Positions 17,308 to 26,297 of a stretch of 64,000 nucleotides of DNA are shown here, one piece after another. The translations under genes were made by a program, and so were the position numbers. Positions within the stretch are counted from its first letter, which is position 1, and each line of letters starts with the position of its first letter. Source of the DNA: Microvirga massiliensis (lineage in GTDB: Bacteria > Pseudomonadota > Alphaproteobacteria > Rhizobiales > Beijerinckiaceae); NCBI RefSeq assembly GCF_001006805.1, contig NZ_LN811351.1:472414-536413 (forward strand). Direction: 5' to 3'. The notes under the pieces are model-generated. The model saw only the letters and a list, made by a program, of their open reading frames with translations, had not been told where the DNA came from and made no database searches.

Positions 17308-19296
17308 ATGGCCAAAGCGCGATCCCGTGAGATGATCCTGTTTGGTACCGACGAGCCCGTCCCGCCACCTGTCATCCTGCGCGCAGGGCCGCTCACGGCT
17401 GAATTCGAGGACGGCAATCTCCGCTATATCCGCCTGCACGGCCACGAAATGATACGGGCCGTGTCTTACCTTGTCCGGGACCGAAATTGGGGGACCTACC
17501 GACCTGAGATCAGGGATCTGTCCATCGAGTCGAACGAAGCCGGATTCATCGTCCGGTACACGGGCCAAATCGCCGATGCCGAGCAGTCGCTCACGTACAG
17601 GGCCAGCATCGAGGGACGGCCGGACGGTTCGTTGTCCTTCACCGTAGTTGCAGAAAGCCCGGTCGATTTCGTGACGAACCGGGCCGGATTTGTCGTCCTT
17701 CATCCCGTTGATGGTGTCGCGGGCCAGCCTGTGATGATCGAGGATGCCGACGGGCGTAGCTATGCGGCGCGGTTCCCCGATCTGATCGATCCGGTGCAGC
17801 CCTTCAAGAACCTCCGGGCGCTAACCCACGAATTCGCCCGAGATCACAAGGTGACCTGCCGGATGGAGGGCGACGTCTTCGAGATGGAGGACCAGCGAAA
17901 CTGGCTGGACGCGTCGTTCAAGACCTATGTGCGCCCACTCGAGCGGCCATGGCCCTACGTTCTGGAGAAAGGCCGTCCCTTCTCGCAGGCCGTCCATCTC
18001 TCTGTTGAAGTGGCCAGGGGAGGGCGCCTCAACCCGCCGCAAACTGACGCGACGATCGCGATATCCCAGACGACGGCACTCCCGGGCGGCGCCACACCGC
18101 TCGTGCCAGTGCTAGGCTTCGGTCTGGAGGCACACCATACCGAAGTCACCCGAACCGCCCGCCGCCTCCTGCAGGAGGCGCAGCCCCACCATCTCGTGTG
18201 CCTTCATTATCCCAGTAGAAGCCAAGACGAGGGTTCGATGACGGCCGTCAGCCTTGAGGACCAGCTCCAAGCAGCGCATGACATTGCCCCTCGCGTGTGG
18301 CTTGAAGCAGTGGTCACCTCGGTGGACGACTATGCAAACGAGTTGAGTTCTCTTGCACGCACGGTCCGCCGCGTCGGAAAACCAATCGCTACTCTGCTCG
18401 TCTCGCCCGAGGCGGATCTGAAGTCCACCTCGCCCGGTGGAACCTGGCCACCTGCGCCGCCCTTGGCCGACCTATACGCCAAGGCTCACGAGGCCTTCCC
18501 GGAGGTGCGGATCGGTGGCGGCATGTTCTCCTATTTTACCGAACTGAACCGGAAGCGCCCTCCCACGGAGGGGCTTGATCTCGTAACGTTCACTACCTGC
18601 TCCATCGTACATGCCTGCGACGACCGGTCCGTCACGGAGGGGCTGGAAGTACTACCTTCCATGCTGCGATCCGCGCGCGCCTTCCTCGGCTCGACCTCGC
18701 TCCACGTCGGGCCGAGCGCCATTGGTATGCGCATGAACCCCTACGGCTCGGCGCCCGCCGAAAATCCGAACGGGATCCGCCGCGCCATGGCCCGAAATGA
18801 CCCTCGCCAGAAGGGCCTTCTCGGCGCTGCTTGGGCGCTGGCCTACTTCGCTCATATGGCAAGGGAAGGCGTCGATGCTGTTACTCTCGGGGGAGGGATC
18901 GGCGAGTTTGGTTTGCTGCGCGAACGAAGCGCCGACTCTGCCGTATCCCGCGACGATGACGAACTGATCCTGAACCCTGCCTTCCACGTCTTCAGGGGCC
19001 TCGCCAGACTGGGCGGAGCGACTCTCCTCCGTCTCGCGGTGTCACCGCAGCGGTCACTTCAGGCGATCGGCGCACGGACGGGCGAGAAATCGGAGATTTG
19101 GGTGGCGAACCTGACGGGAGATGAACTCGCCGCGCAGCTGTGGGAGAACATATCCGGCCGGATAGCAATACTGGACGAGGAAACGTTCGAGGCAGCCGAA
19201 TCGGACCCGCATTACATGGACCAGGGCGCGCTTTTTCACGGACATACCCTAAATCTCCGCCCGTATGCTGTGGCCCGGCTGATTGCTGACCGGTGA
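17308..19296 (+). CDS. D-apionate lactonase-like protein (ApnL family)
   Basis: A 662-residue protein resembling the D-apionate lactonase family. The start MILFGTDEPV, the WGTYRPEIRDLS region, and the central RFPDLIDPVQPFKNLRALTH followed by EMEDQRNWLDASFKTYVRP agree with my memory of ApnL-type proteins, which have an N-terminal beta domain, a TIM-like middle and a small C-terminal domain. They open aldonolactones. GGGAGGGAC precedes the ATG at 17308. The rest of the known D-apionate route (ApnO, Oia enzymes) is missing, so the true substrate may be another aldonolactone, possibly made by the aldo/keto reductase at 20198. The family assignment is from memory. Confidence 0.72.
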   Translation: MAKARSREMILFGTDEPVPPPVILRAGPLTAEFEDGNLRYIRLHGHEMIRAVSYLVRDRNWGTYRPEIRDLSIESNEAGFIVRYTGQIADAEQSLTYRASIEGRPDGSLSFTVVAESPVDFVTNRAGFVVLHPVDGVAGQPVMIEDADGRSYAARFPDLIDPVQPFKNLRALTHEFARDHKVTCRMEGDVFEMEDQRNWLDASFKTYVRPLERPWPYVLEKGRPFSQAVHLSVEVARGGRLNPPQTDATIAISQTTALPGGATPLVPVLGFGLEAHHTEVTRTARRLLQEAQPHHLVCLHYPSRSQDEGSMTAVSLEDQLQAAHDIAPRVWLEAVVTSVDDYANELSSLARTVRRVGKPIATLLVSPEADLKSTSPGGTWPPAPPLADLYAKAHEAFPEVRIGGGMFSYFTELNRKRPPTEGLDLVTFTTCSIVHACDDRSVTEGLEVLPSMLRSARAFLGSTSLHVGPSAIGMRMNPYGSAPAENPNGIRRAMARNDPRQKGLLGAAWALAYFAHMAREGVDAVTLGGGIGEFGLLRERSADSAVSRDDDELILNPAFHVFRGLARLGGATLLRLAVSPQRSLQAIGARTGEKSEIWVANLTGDELAAQLWENISGRIAILDEETFEAAESDPHYMDQGALFHGHTLNLRPYAVARLIADR

Positions 19297-19446
19297 GGCC
19301 GCGGGGTCGGGGTGGCTCGATGAGTCATGCCGGAGTCAGGATCTCCGGCTGGGGATTATAAAACTCGACAGCATCTTGGACTGCGAGCAACCGCTCGCCG
19401 CTTCCACTTGGCGTCGTCTTCGGGTTCATCCTTGCCGTGTCAGCCA

Positions 19447-19968
19447 ATGCAGCCACTCATCCTTTCGCTCGATATCGACCAGTTCGCGTTTCGCCTGCTG
19501 AACGACCTTCGGCAGCAACATTTCCCACCTGCCCGCAACTTCGTCCCCGCACACGTGACCCTGTTCCATCACCTTCCTGGAAATCATGAGGAGCTACTCA
19601 CAAGGACGCTTGAAGAGGTCTGCGAGGAGGAGGCACCATTCGAGCTTGCGACGGCAGAACTTCGCTTCCTTGGAAGCGGCGTGGCCATTGCGCTCCGTTC
19701 CCCGGAATTGGACAGATTGCGCGATCAGCTCGCCCGCATCTGGAAGCCATGGCTTACTCCTCAGGATCGGCAGCGCTTCCGGCCTCATGTCACGATCCAG
19801 AACAAGGTCGAGGCTGCTCGAGCGAGGGCACTGCACGACGAGTTGGCGTGCAGCTTGGCTCCTTTCGTCATGCGAGCCCGCGGCCTTCTGCTCTGGCGCT
19901 ACCTGGGCGGACCGTGGGAGGCGGTTCGATCTTTCCCCTTCGAGGGACGGAGTCCTCCGTCGACTTGA
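19447..19968 (+). CDS. 2'-5' RNA ligase family (2H phosphoesterase superfamily) protein
   Basis: A 173-residue protein with the two diagnostic HxT motifs of 2H phosphoesterases, HVTL at residues 36-39 and HVTI at 114-117, about 78 residues apart as expected. Members hydrolyse 2',3'-cyclic phosphates, reversibly form 2'-5' RNA linkages, or act on ADP-ribose 1'',2''-cyclic phosphate. The ATG at 19447 starts directly on the first beta strand (LILSLDI). It sits between a sugar lactonase-like gene and an aldose dehydrogenase-like gene, an unusual place. It may simply be a passenger. Confidence 0.85.
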   Translation: MQPLILSLDIDQFAFRLLNDLRQQHFPPARNFVPAHVTLFHHLPGNHEELLTRTLEEVCEEEAPFELATAELRFLGSGVAIALRSPELDRLRDQLARIWKPWLTPQDRQRFRPHVTIQNKVEAARARALHDELACSLAPFVMRARGLLLWRYLGGPWEAVRSFPFEGRSPPST

Positions 19969-20197
19969 GTCTGGGACTGTGACCTGATAGCTGCAGCAGC
20001 AGCAAGAGTACGTATGGGCTGTCGCAACGATCACGGTGCAAACTCGTCGCCATTGCCGCGTATTCGCATCACGTTGCACAGGAACAAGATCTGCGCACGC
20101 GACTTCACAGTCCTGAGTGAATTTGACCGGCACGCTTTCGCTAAGGCAGCCGTTCTGGAGTTCCAGAGTACCAAGCTACGAACCCACAGGACAGACG

Positions 20198-21181
20198 ATG
20201 ATCCAGGCTCACTTTGCTCCTCCCGGTCCACTTGGATTCGGCGGCGCCCCGCTCGGCAACATGTTCGACGTGGTGTCTGAAGAGACGGCGGAAGCCGCCC
20301 TCGTCGCCGCTTGGGAGACCGGGGTCCGCTACTTCGACACCGCACCTCATTATGGGAGTGGCCTGTCCGAGCACCGTTTCGGCAATGTGCTCCGCCGCTA
20401 CCCCCGCGAGGCATTCGTTCTATCCACCAAGGTAGGACGGATCATGCGTCCCGATCCGAGCGCACCGGAGAACCCGCCTTTCGTCAGCGGCCTGCCGTTC
20501 CGCGGAGAGTATGACTACTCGTATGACGGGGCGATGCGCTCGGTCGAGGACAGCTACCAGCGTCTCGGCCTAGCACAGATCGACGTCGTCTATATCCACG
20601 ACCTTGCCGCCGACCACCATGGCGACGCCTGGGAAGGGCTGTTTGAAATTGCGATGAATGGCGCCGCGAAGGCGCTCATTCGTCTGCGCGACGAGGGTGT
20701 GATCAAGGGGTGGGGCATGGGCGTCAATCTGACGGAACCGTGCGAGCGTGCGCTTCAGATGTCCGACCCCGACGTATTCCTCCTGGCCGGGCGCTACAGC
20801 CTTCTCAACCAGCCTGCACTCGACCGGCTCTTTCCGATGTGCGCGGAGCGGGGCGTTCATGTGGTCGTCGGGGGTCCTTACAACTCCGGCCTGCTCGCTG
20901 GAGGGCGAAACTTCGAATATCGGGAAGCGCCATCCGAGATGATTGAGAAGCGGGATCGGATAGCGGAAATTTGCACTCGACATGGCGCCGATCTGCGCTC
21001 GGCTGCGCTCCAGTTCTGCGCAGCTCATCCGGTCGTGACCGCGATCATCCCCGGCGCCAAGCATGCCGACAAGGTACGCGAGAATGCCCGGCTCATGGCT
21101 GCGAAGATCCCGTCTGCAGTCTGGGACGAGCTGAAGCAGGAGGGCCTGATCCCGTCGGATGCGCCAACTCCAGCCATATGA
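20198..21181 (+). CDS. Aldo/keto reductase, aldose 1-dehydrogenase-like
   Basis: A 327-residue AKR with the full tetrad: Asp47 (YFDTAPHYG), Tyr52, Lys78 (STKVG) and His134 (YIHD). The PHYGSGLSE pattern and the long CAAHPVVTAIIPGAK tail are shared with L-fucose/D-threo-aldose 1-dehydrogenases and pyridoxal 4-dehydrogenases, which oxidise cyclic substrates to lactones. AGGACAG precedes the ATG. If it oxidises an aldose to a lactone, the upstream ApnL-like protein would be its natural partner; this pairing is inference. It is separated from the main operon by about 230 bases and the 2H gene, so it may have its own promoter. Confidence 0.88.
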   Translation: MIQAHFAPPGPLGFGGAPLGNMFDVVSEETAEAALVAAWETGVRYFDTAPHYGSGLSEHRFGNVLRRYPREAFVLSTKVGRIMRPDPSAPENPPFVSGLPFRGEYDYSYDGAMRSVEDSYQRLGLAQIDVVYIHDLAADHHGDAWEGLFEIAMNGAAKALIRLRDEGVIKGWGMGVNLTEPCERALQMSDPDVFLLAGRYSLLNQPALDRLFPMCAERGVHVVVGGPYNSGLLAGGRNFEYREAPSEMIEKRDRIAEICTRHGADLRSAALQFCAAHPVVTAIIPGAKHADKVRENARLMAAKIPSAVWDELKQEGLIPSDAPTPAI

Positions 21182-21568
21182 TCATCGTGCACGAGTTTGA
21201 ACGACGTGCTTGCAGTTCAGTCGAGGTGGGCTGCAGAGAAGCTCAAAATTCTGGTGCAGAGATAGGCCGGTTCTGGTCGCTCCTCGCGAGATTTGATCCG
21301 GCTGGCTGTCTCGGGACAATTAGCCGGATTGAGGGGTTGCGCGATCCTGTTCCAGGGTCATTGTTCTACCAGCTCCGGTTCGGATCAGGAGCACTTGTTC
21401 TCAACTCGTGATCCCTCTGCCGGATAACTGGAGAAACACCTATAGTTTCCAGGATGGCGTTGCTGGAGCATAACGGGGCTGGCGCTCGGGCTCCCGGCTG
21501 CCGGCTCACCACCAGCCCCGAGTGGGTTGGGGGCGGGCCGGTCGTGTCGACGGTATCGGAGGCACCCC
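21182..21568. other. Intergenic, no gene supported
   Basis: A 77-codon frame begins at 21178, overlapping the reductase stop, but it has no recognisable fold and is not called. The 3' part holds a G-rich stretch and GGAGG before the binding-protein gene at 21569. Confidence 0.4.
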
Positions 21569-22462
21569 ATGGCTCTGTCGAGGCTCACAGTATTCCTGGC
21601 CTGGTTGGTAATCGGCGTAGCGGCGCTTGCCCCGGCTCGCGCTCAGACATTGATGATCGGCGGAAAGAACTTCACCGAACAGTATCTCGTGGCGGAGATC
21701 ACCGCCCAGTTCCTCAGAGCCAAAGGTTACATGGTCGGCACGCGCACCGGCTTTGCAACCACGGGGATCCGGAGAGAGCAGGAGGCCGGCCTGATCGACA
21801 TCTACTGGGAGTATACGGGCACGTCTCTCTTGGCGTTCAACAACATTACAGCGAAACTCGGGCCACAGGACGCCTATCACAGGGTCAAGGAACTCGATGC
21901 CAGGAAAGGGCTGGTCTGGCTCTCACCATCCCGGATCGACAACAGTTATGCGCTCGCGATGCGCAAGGATGACGCTGCACGGAAAGGCATCAGCTCAATC
22001 TCGGATCTCGCCACGAAGGCACGCCAAGGTGATCGGTTCAAGCTGGTCTGCAATCTCGAGTTCTACCTTCGTCCGGACGGGCTCATGCCGCTCCAGAGAG
22101 AGTATGGGTTCGAGTTCGGGGACGAGAACGTCATCAGGACAGGCACCGACACAGTCTACGATGTCCTGCGCGATGCCCCCTATATCGACGTTGGCCTCGT
22201 TTTCACGACCGACGGGCGCATCATAGCCTATGACTTTCTCGTGCTGCGGGATGACAGGGGGTTTTTTCCGAGCTACCTCCTTGCGCCGGTTGTGCGACAG
22301 AGGACGCTCGACAAGCATCCGGATCTCGCCAGGGATCTAGAGGCGCTGGCGGCCAAACTCGACAACGCCACGATGGCGCGCCTGAACGCGATGATCGACC
22401 TCGAGAAGAAGCCGGTCGGAGCGGTAGCCTCCTTTTTTCTGCAAGCCAGTGGTCTCAACTGA
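21569..22462 (+). CDS. Glycine-betaine/osmoprotectant-type ABC substrate-binding protein (OsmF/OpuAC-like)
   Basis: A 297-residue periplasmic protein with a clear signal peptide (hydrophobic core to LAPARAQ). The mature start IGGKNFTEQYLVAEI and the segment AGLIDIYWEYTGTSL are hallmarks of the OpuAC family, where the aromatic residues form a quaternary-amine cage. GGAGG lies before the ATG at 21569. No permease or ATPase is adjacent, so it is an orphan that must work with a remote transporter or act as a sensor or scavenger. The ligand could be choline, betaine or another compatible solute. Confidence 0.88.
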   Translation: MALSRLTVFLAWLVIGVAALAPARAQTLMIGGKNFTEQYLVAEITAQFLRAKGYMVGTRTGFATTGIRREQEAGLIDIYWEYTGTSLLAFNNITAKLGPQDAYHRVKELDARKGLVWLSPSRIDNSYALAMRKDDAARKGISSISDLATKARQGDRFKLVCNLEFYLRPDGLMPLQREYGFEFGDENVIRTGTDTVYDVLRDAPYIDVGLVFTTDGRIIAYDFLVLRDDRGFFPSYLLAPVVRQRTLDKHPDLARDLEALAAKLDNATMARLNAMIDLEKKPVGAVASFFLQASGLN

Positions 22463-22782
22463 CTAACAGTGGTGGAAGCGGCGCTGAGTGCGGTCATAAC
22501 CAACAGGGAATGCCGATGCAGATCCGCGCGATTACCCATGATGACTCAGATTCAAAAGGGTTCGATCGCGCGTGCTCATTCACAGCTGCCTTTGCGCGTC
22601 TGATCAAGTATCCCGCGGCAGCCCAAGCCGTTGCCCGGCGCTTGGGCGTCCATCACTCCGGCATCGATCCTTGCCAAGCTCCTGCTTATTTGCTCGATTG
22701 GTGGCTGTGGGCTGCCTGTCCAGGGCGGCCGGCGGTCGCGGAACGTTGAGTCCCGTTCTCTGTCAGAAGGCCAGTTGGAGCC
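22463..22782. other. Intergenic, nothing recognised
   Basis: Separates the orphan binding-protein gene from nagB. No domain, RNA or clear promoter seen. Confidence 0.4.
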
Positions 22783-23535
22783 ATGCTCGTAGAGATCCTG
22801 CCCGACAAGGAAACGCTGGGGCTACAGGCGGCATCCGATGGGGCGAATGCCATTCGTGGCGCCCTGGCAGACCGAGGCGAGTGCACGATCGTCGTTGCCA
22901 CCGGGGCGAGTCAGTTCGAGATGCTCGATGCTTTGGTCCGAGAGCCGGGCATTGACTGGTCCCGGGTGACGGCCTTCCATCTCGACGAATATGTCGGGTT
23001 GCCCACCTCACATCCTGCGAGCTTTCGCAAATACCTGCAGGACCGTTTCGTGTCTCGCATCCCGAGCCTCGGTCGCTTTGTGCCGGTTCAAGGCGATGCG
23101 GCTGATCTCGATGCCGAGCTCGATCGCCTCAACCACCTCCTCTCCGGGCGCGAGGTGCATGTCTGTTTCGCCGGTATTGGCGAGAACTGTCATCTCGCCT
23201 TCAATGATCCACCCGCCGACTTCGAGGTGGACGCGCCCTACATCGTGGTGTCGCTCGACGAGGCCTGTCGGCGCCAGCAGCTCGGCGAAGGCTGGTTCCC
23301 GTCATTGGACGCGGTCCCGGAGCGGGCGATCTCGATGAGCATCCGCCAGATCCTGAGCAGCAAGCATGTGGTTCTGAGCGTGCCCGATGCCCGCAAGGCT
23401 CAGGCTGTCCGGGCGGCGCTCGAGGGCGAGATTTCTCCAGATTATCCGGCCTCGGTGCTGCAGCGGCACGACAGTTGCGCGGTGTATCTGGATCCGCCTG
23501 CGGCGAGCCTGCTCTCCCGGTCGGGCGCTCCCTGA
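22783..23535 (+). CDS. nagB: Glucosamine-6-phosphate deaminase-like (NagB family)
   Basis: A 250-residue enzyme of the NagB/6-phosphogluconolactonase family. It contains [20 protein letters not shown] with the catalytic Asp, and [14 protein letters not shown], the ring-opening His motif in which the usual Asn-Gly is replaced by Asn-Cys. It would convert glucosamine-6-phosphate to fructose-6-phosphate plus ammonia in the cytoplasm. GGAG lies before the ATG. It is followed after seven bases by a NagA-like gene. Some NagB relatives deaminate other amino-sugar phosphates, so the exact sugar is not certain. Confidence 0.87.
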   Translation: MLVEILPDKETLGLQAASDGANAIRGALADRGECTIVVATGASQFEMLDALVREPGIDWSRVTAFHLDEYVGLPTSHPASFRKYLQDRFVSRIPSLGRFVPVQGDAADLDAELDRLNHLLSGREVHVCFAGIGENCHLAFNDPPADFEVDAPYIVVSLDEACRRQQLGEGWFPSLDAVPERAISMSIRQILSSKHVVLSVPDARKAQAVRAALEGEISPDYPASVLQRHDSCAVYLDPPAASLLSRSGAP

Positions 23536-23542
23536 GGCCCTG

Positions 23543-24568
23543 ATGCGCAGCGCCGGCCTCTTCGATCTCCAGGTCAATGGCTTCGCGGGCGTCGATTTCA
23601 ACGCGGAGACGATCGACGCGGATCAGCTCGATCATGCCCTCGAGGCAATGCTCGGTACGGGTATAACCTCCTGCCTGCCGACGCTGATCACGGCGCCGGC
23701 CGATGCGCTCGCGGCGCGCTTGGCTGCCTTGGACCGTGCCGTGGCACGAAGTCGGCTCGGCCCCGTCATGGTGCCGGGCTATCACCTCGAAGGCCCTTTC
23801 CTGAATCCGGCCGAGGGCTATGCCGGGTGCCATCCGGCCAGTGCCATGTCAGTACCGGACGTGGCTCTCATCGAGCGGCTGTCACGCGAACTGTCCCGGC
23901 CCATCCTGCTGGTGACCATCGCGCCTGAGCTGCCCGAGAGCGAGCGCTTCATCAGGGCCATGACTTCCGTCGGCCGGGTGGTGGCGATCGGACACTCGGC
24001 GGCCGATGCGGCGACGGTCGCACGCGCCGCCCAAGCAGGTGCCCGCCTGTCAACGCATTTGGGGAATGGTCTGCCACAGACTCTGCACAAGGTCGAGAAT
24101 CCGTTGTTTGCGCAGTTGGCCGAGGATCGCCTCAGCGCCAGCTTCATTGCCGATGGGATCCATCTGCCCCAGCACGCCCTGAAGGTGATGCTTCGGTCCA
24201 AGGGATTCGAACGCTCGATCCTCGTCAGCGACGCTGTCTCCGCGGCGGCCGCGAGACCGGGCCTTTACCCCTTCGCGGGCATGTCTGTGGAGCATGCCGC
24301 AGATGGCAGCGTCCGCCTGCCGGGAAGCCGTTATCTCGCCGGCTCTGCCCTGACGCTGGATTGCGCTATGCGCAACCTTGTGACTTGGGAGCTTGCAACG
24401 CCGGACCAAGCCCTGTGGATGGCATCGCGCAATCCCCGCGACCTCATGGCTGCGGCTCTGGTTGCGTTCTCGATCGAGATCGATGCGGGCGAGGTCGGCT
24501 GGTCACGGGACCTTCGCCCACGCGAGATCCGTGTCGGGTCGATCAGTCGGGTGATCGGGGATGCATGA
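23543..24568 (+). CDS. nagA: N-acetylglucosamine-6-phosphate deacetylase-like
   Basis: A 341-residue amidohydrolase. The start GLFDLQVNGFAG is the NagA signature with the Gln-Asn version of the first metal site. Further metal or catalytic residues are in YHLEGPFLN (Glu), AIGHSAAD (His), LSTHLGNG (His) and LVSDAVS (Asp). It removes acetate from N-acetyl-amino-sugar phosphates and feeds NagB. It is about 40 residues shorter at the N-terminus than typical NagA, lacking the small beta-sandwich half, because the gene begins directly at the metal site. No kinase or phosphotransferase system for the sugar is adjacent. Confidence 0.85.
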   Translation: MRSAGLFDLQVNGFAGVDFNAETIDADQLDHALEAMLGTGITSCLPTLITAPADALAARLAALDRAVARSRLGPVMVPGYHLEGPFLNPAEGYAGCHPASAMSVPDVALIERLSRELSRPILLVTIAPELPESERFIRAMTSVGRVVAIGHSAADAATVARAAQAGARLSTHLGNGLPQTLHKVENPLFAQLAEDRLSASFIADGIHLPQHALKVMLRSKGFERSILVSDAVSAAAARPGLYPFAGMSVEHAADGSVRLPGSRYLAGSALTLDCAMRNLVTWELATPDQALWMASRNPRDLMAAALVAFSIEIDAGEVGWSRDLRPREIRVGSISRVIGDA

Positions 24569-24649
24569 CCGGGTCGTGCCCGAGGTGCTCGGCAAGGTGA
24601 TGGAATTCGAAGGCTGTCTGACGAAACCAAGATGGAAGGGGAGGGATCA

Positions 24650-25849
24650 ATGGCCAACCAAGAGACCGGGATCAACCGCCGCAACCTGCTCGGCGGGGCA
24701 GCCGGACTTGCCGCACTCCGGGCGTCCGGCGCCCTCGCGCAGCAGGGGCCCGCGCTGCCGAAATCGCCGGTCTCGATCAATGTGATGGATGTGGGAGGCG
24801 CGCTCGCGCTGATGCAGAAGGCGTTCGAAGCCTACCGCCAAGCGAAACCGGAACTTGTTTCGCGCATCACCTATGTCAAAGCTCCCGCTCCGGAGCTTGC
24901 CGGCAAGGTGAAGGCGCAACAGGATGCCGGGCGTATCGACCTCGACATGATCCTGACCGGCAGCGACGGGCTTGCGGCTGGTCTTGAGCAGAACCTGTGG
25001 CTGAAGCTCTTGCCCACCCGTGCGGACCGCTTTCCCGGCTTGGAGGAAAACTACGAGCCCGCGGCGCTGAACCTGCACCGGGTCCAAGGACAGGGCTATG
25101 GAGTGGTCATCAATTACTATCCTTCAGGACCACTGCTCGAGTATGCGCCAGAGCGGGTGAAGACCATTCCCGGCACCGCAGAAGATCTCCTCGCCTGGGC
25201 CAAGGCGAACCCGAAGCGCTTCATGTATGCACGGCCCGCGAACTCCGGTCCGGGTCGCACGTTCATGATGGGCTTGCCCTATCTCCTGGGCGACAAGGAC
25301 CCGAAGGACCCGATCAACGGCTGGGACAGGACCTAGGCCTATCTGGCCGAACTCAACCCGCACATCGAGTACTATCCGTCCGGAACGAGTGCGACGATGA
25401 AAGAATTCGGTGAGGGCTCGCGCGACATCATTATTTCGACGACCGGGTGGGACATCAATCCGCGGGCCCTCGGCATTGTGCCGAAGGAGGCGAAGATCGC
25501 AACCTTGAAGGGCTTCCATTGGGTGTCGGATGCCTTCTTCATGGTCGTGCCCAAGGGCGTCACCGACGACAAGCTCGCAGTTCTTCTCGACCTTATGGCC
25601 TTTCTGCTGAAGCCGGAAAGCCAGGCCTTTGCCTATGACGAGGGCTATCTTTATCCGGGTCCGGCCGTGAGGAATGTGCCCCTCTCGATGGCCCCCAAGG
25701 AGAGCCAGGACATCATTCGGGAGTTCGGCCGTCCCGAATACGCCGAGCTGATCGCGAACAACCCGATCGAGCTGCCTCTCTCCCCTGACAGGATGGTCGT
25801 CGCCTTCCGGCGTTGGGACGAGGAAATCGGTTCGAAAAGACCGAAGTGA
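24650..25849 (+). pseudogene. ABC substrate-binding protein interrupted by an amber codon
   Basis: The first part (24650-25336) has a twin-arginine-type signal (NRRNLLGGAAG) and an extracellular solute-binding domain. It stops at TAG (25334-25336) right after GWDRT. The same frame continues without shift through AYLAELNPHIEYYPSG to a normal end at 25849 (GWDINPRALG, FHWVSDAFFMVVPKG, DEEIGSKRPK). Removing one stop codon restores a protein of about 399 residues, the usual length. GGGGAGGG precedes the ATG. The cognate permeases and ATPase are absent. This is most simply a recent nonsense mutation in an orphan gene; sequencing error or readthrough are alternatives. An internal ATG at 25397 could express the C-terminal half only. 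Confidence 0.88.
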
Positions 25850-26072
25850 GTAAGCGTGAAGGGGGCGCTGCCATCTACGGCTACGCAATCACTCGAAGTC
25901 GCGACCAAGCCGAGGCGCAGCGCCATCGACCTGACTGATTCATACCTCGCCGCGTTGCGGGGCTGAATGGCTGCTGTCCCCATCTGTCAGAGGGGCTCAC
26001 GCGGCAAGTGGAGGGAAGAGCGCCAGTTTGCGGCTGACCCCCGCCCGCGATCTCCCGTGCTGGCGAGACGGA

Positions 26073-26290
26073 TCAGAAGATATCCATCGCCAGACCAGTG
26101 GCGAGCGCTGCCCGGAATTCCTGGCAGCGGGCAAGGTCATCAGGGGAGATCACCTTCGGGGCGACGATCGCTTCCGGGGTTTGGGCGAGAGAACTCGACT
26201 CCACGCCAACGGCACCGACTGCCTTGGACGCACATCACCGAAAGGTGCATCCTCATCAAGGTTCAGCGCCAGCTCGGCTCCGCCGAAAGG
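26073..26290 (-). pseudogene. Possible frameshifted coding remnant
   Basis: On the minus strand, one frame reads ELALNLDEDAPFGDVRP. A one-base shift near 26230 gives a second frame that reads KAVGAVGVESSSLAQTPE and then PDDLARCQEFRAALATGLA, ending at a stop at 26073-26075. The composition of both pieces looks protein-like rather than arginine-rich noise, and they abut. I do not recognise the family. It may be the tail of a degraded gene upstream of the cyclase gene, or chance. Confidence 0.3.
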
Positions 26291-26297
26291 AAGCCCG

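Noticed and set aside
17308..21181. Complete D-apiose/D-apionate pathway
   Set aside because: Only the lactonase-like protein fits; oxidoisomerase, kinase and decarboxylase genes are absent, so the pathway name is not applied to the operon.
21178..21411. 77-codon frame starting in the AKR stop codon
   Set aside because: Start overlap looks like coupling, but the product has no recognisable feature and the call would rest on length alone.
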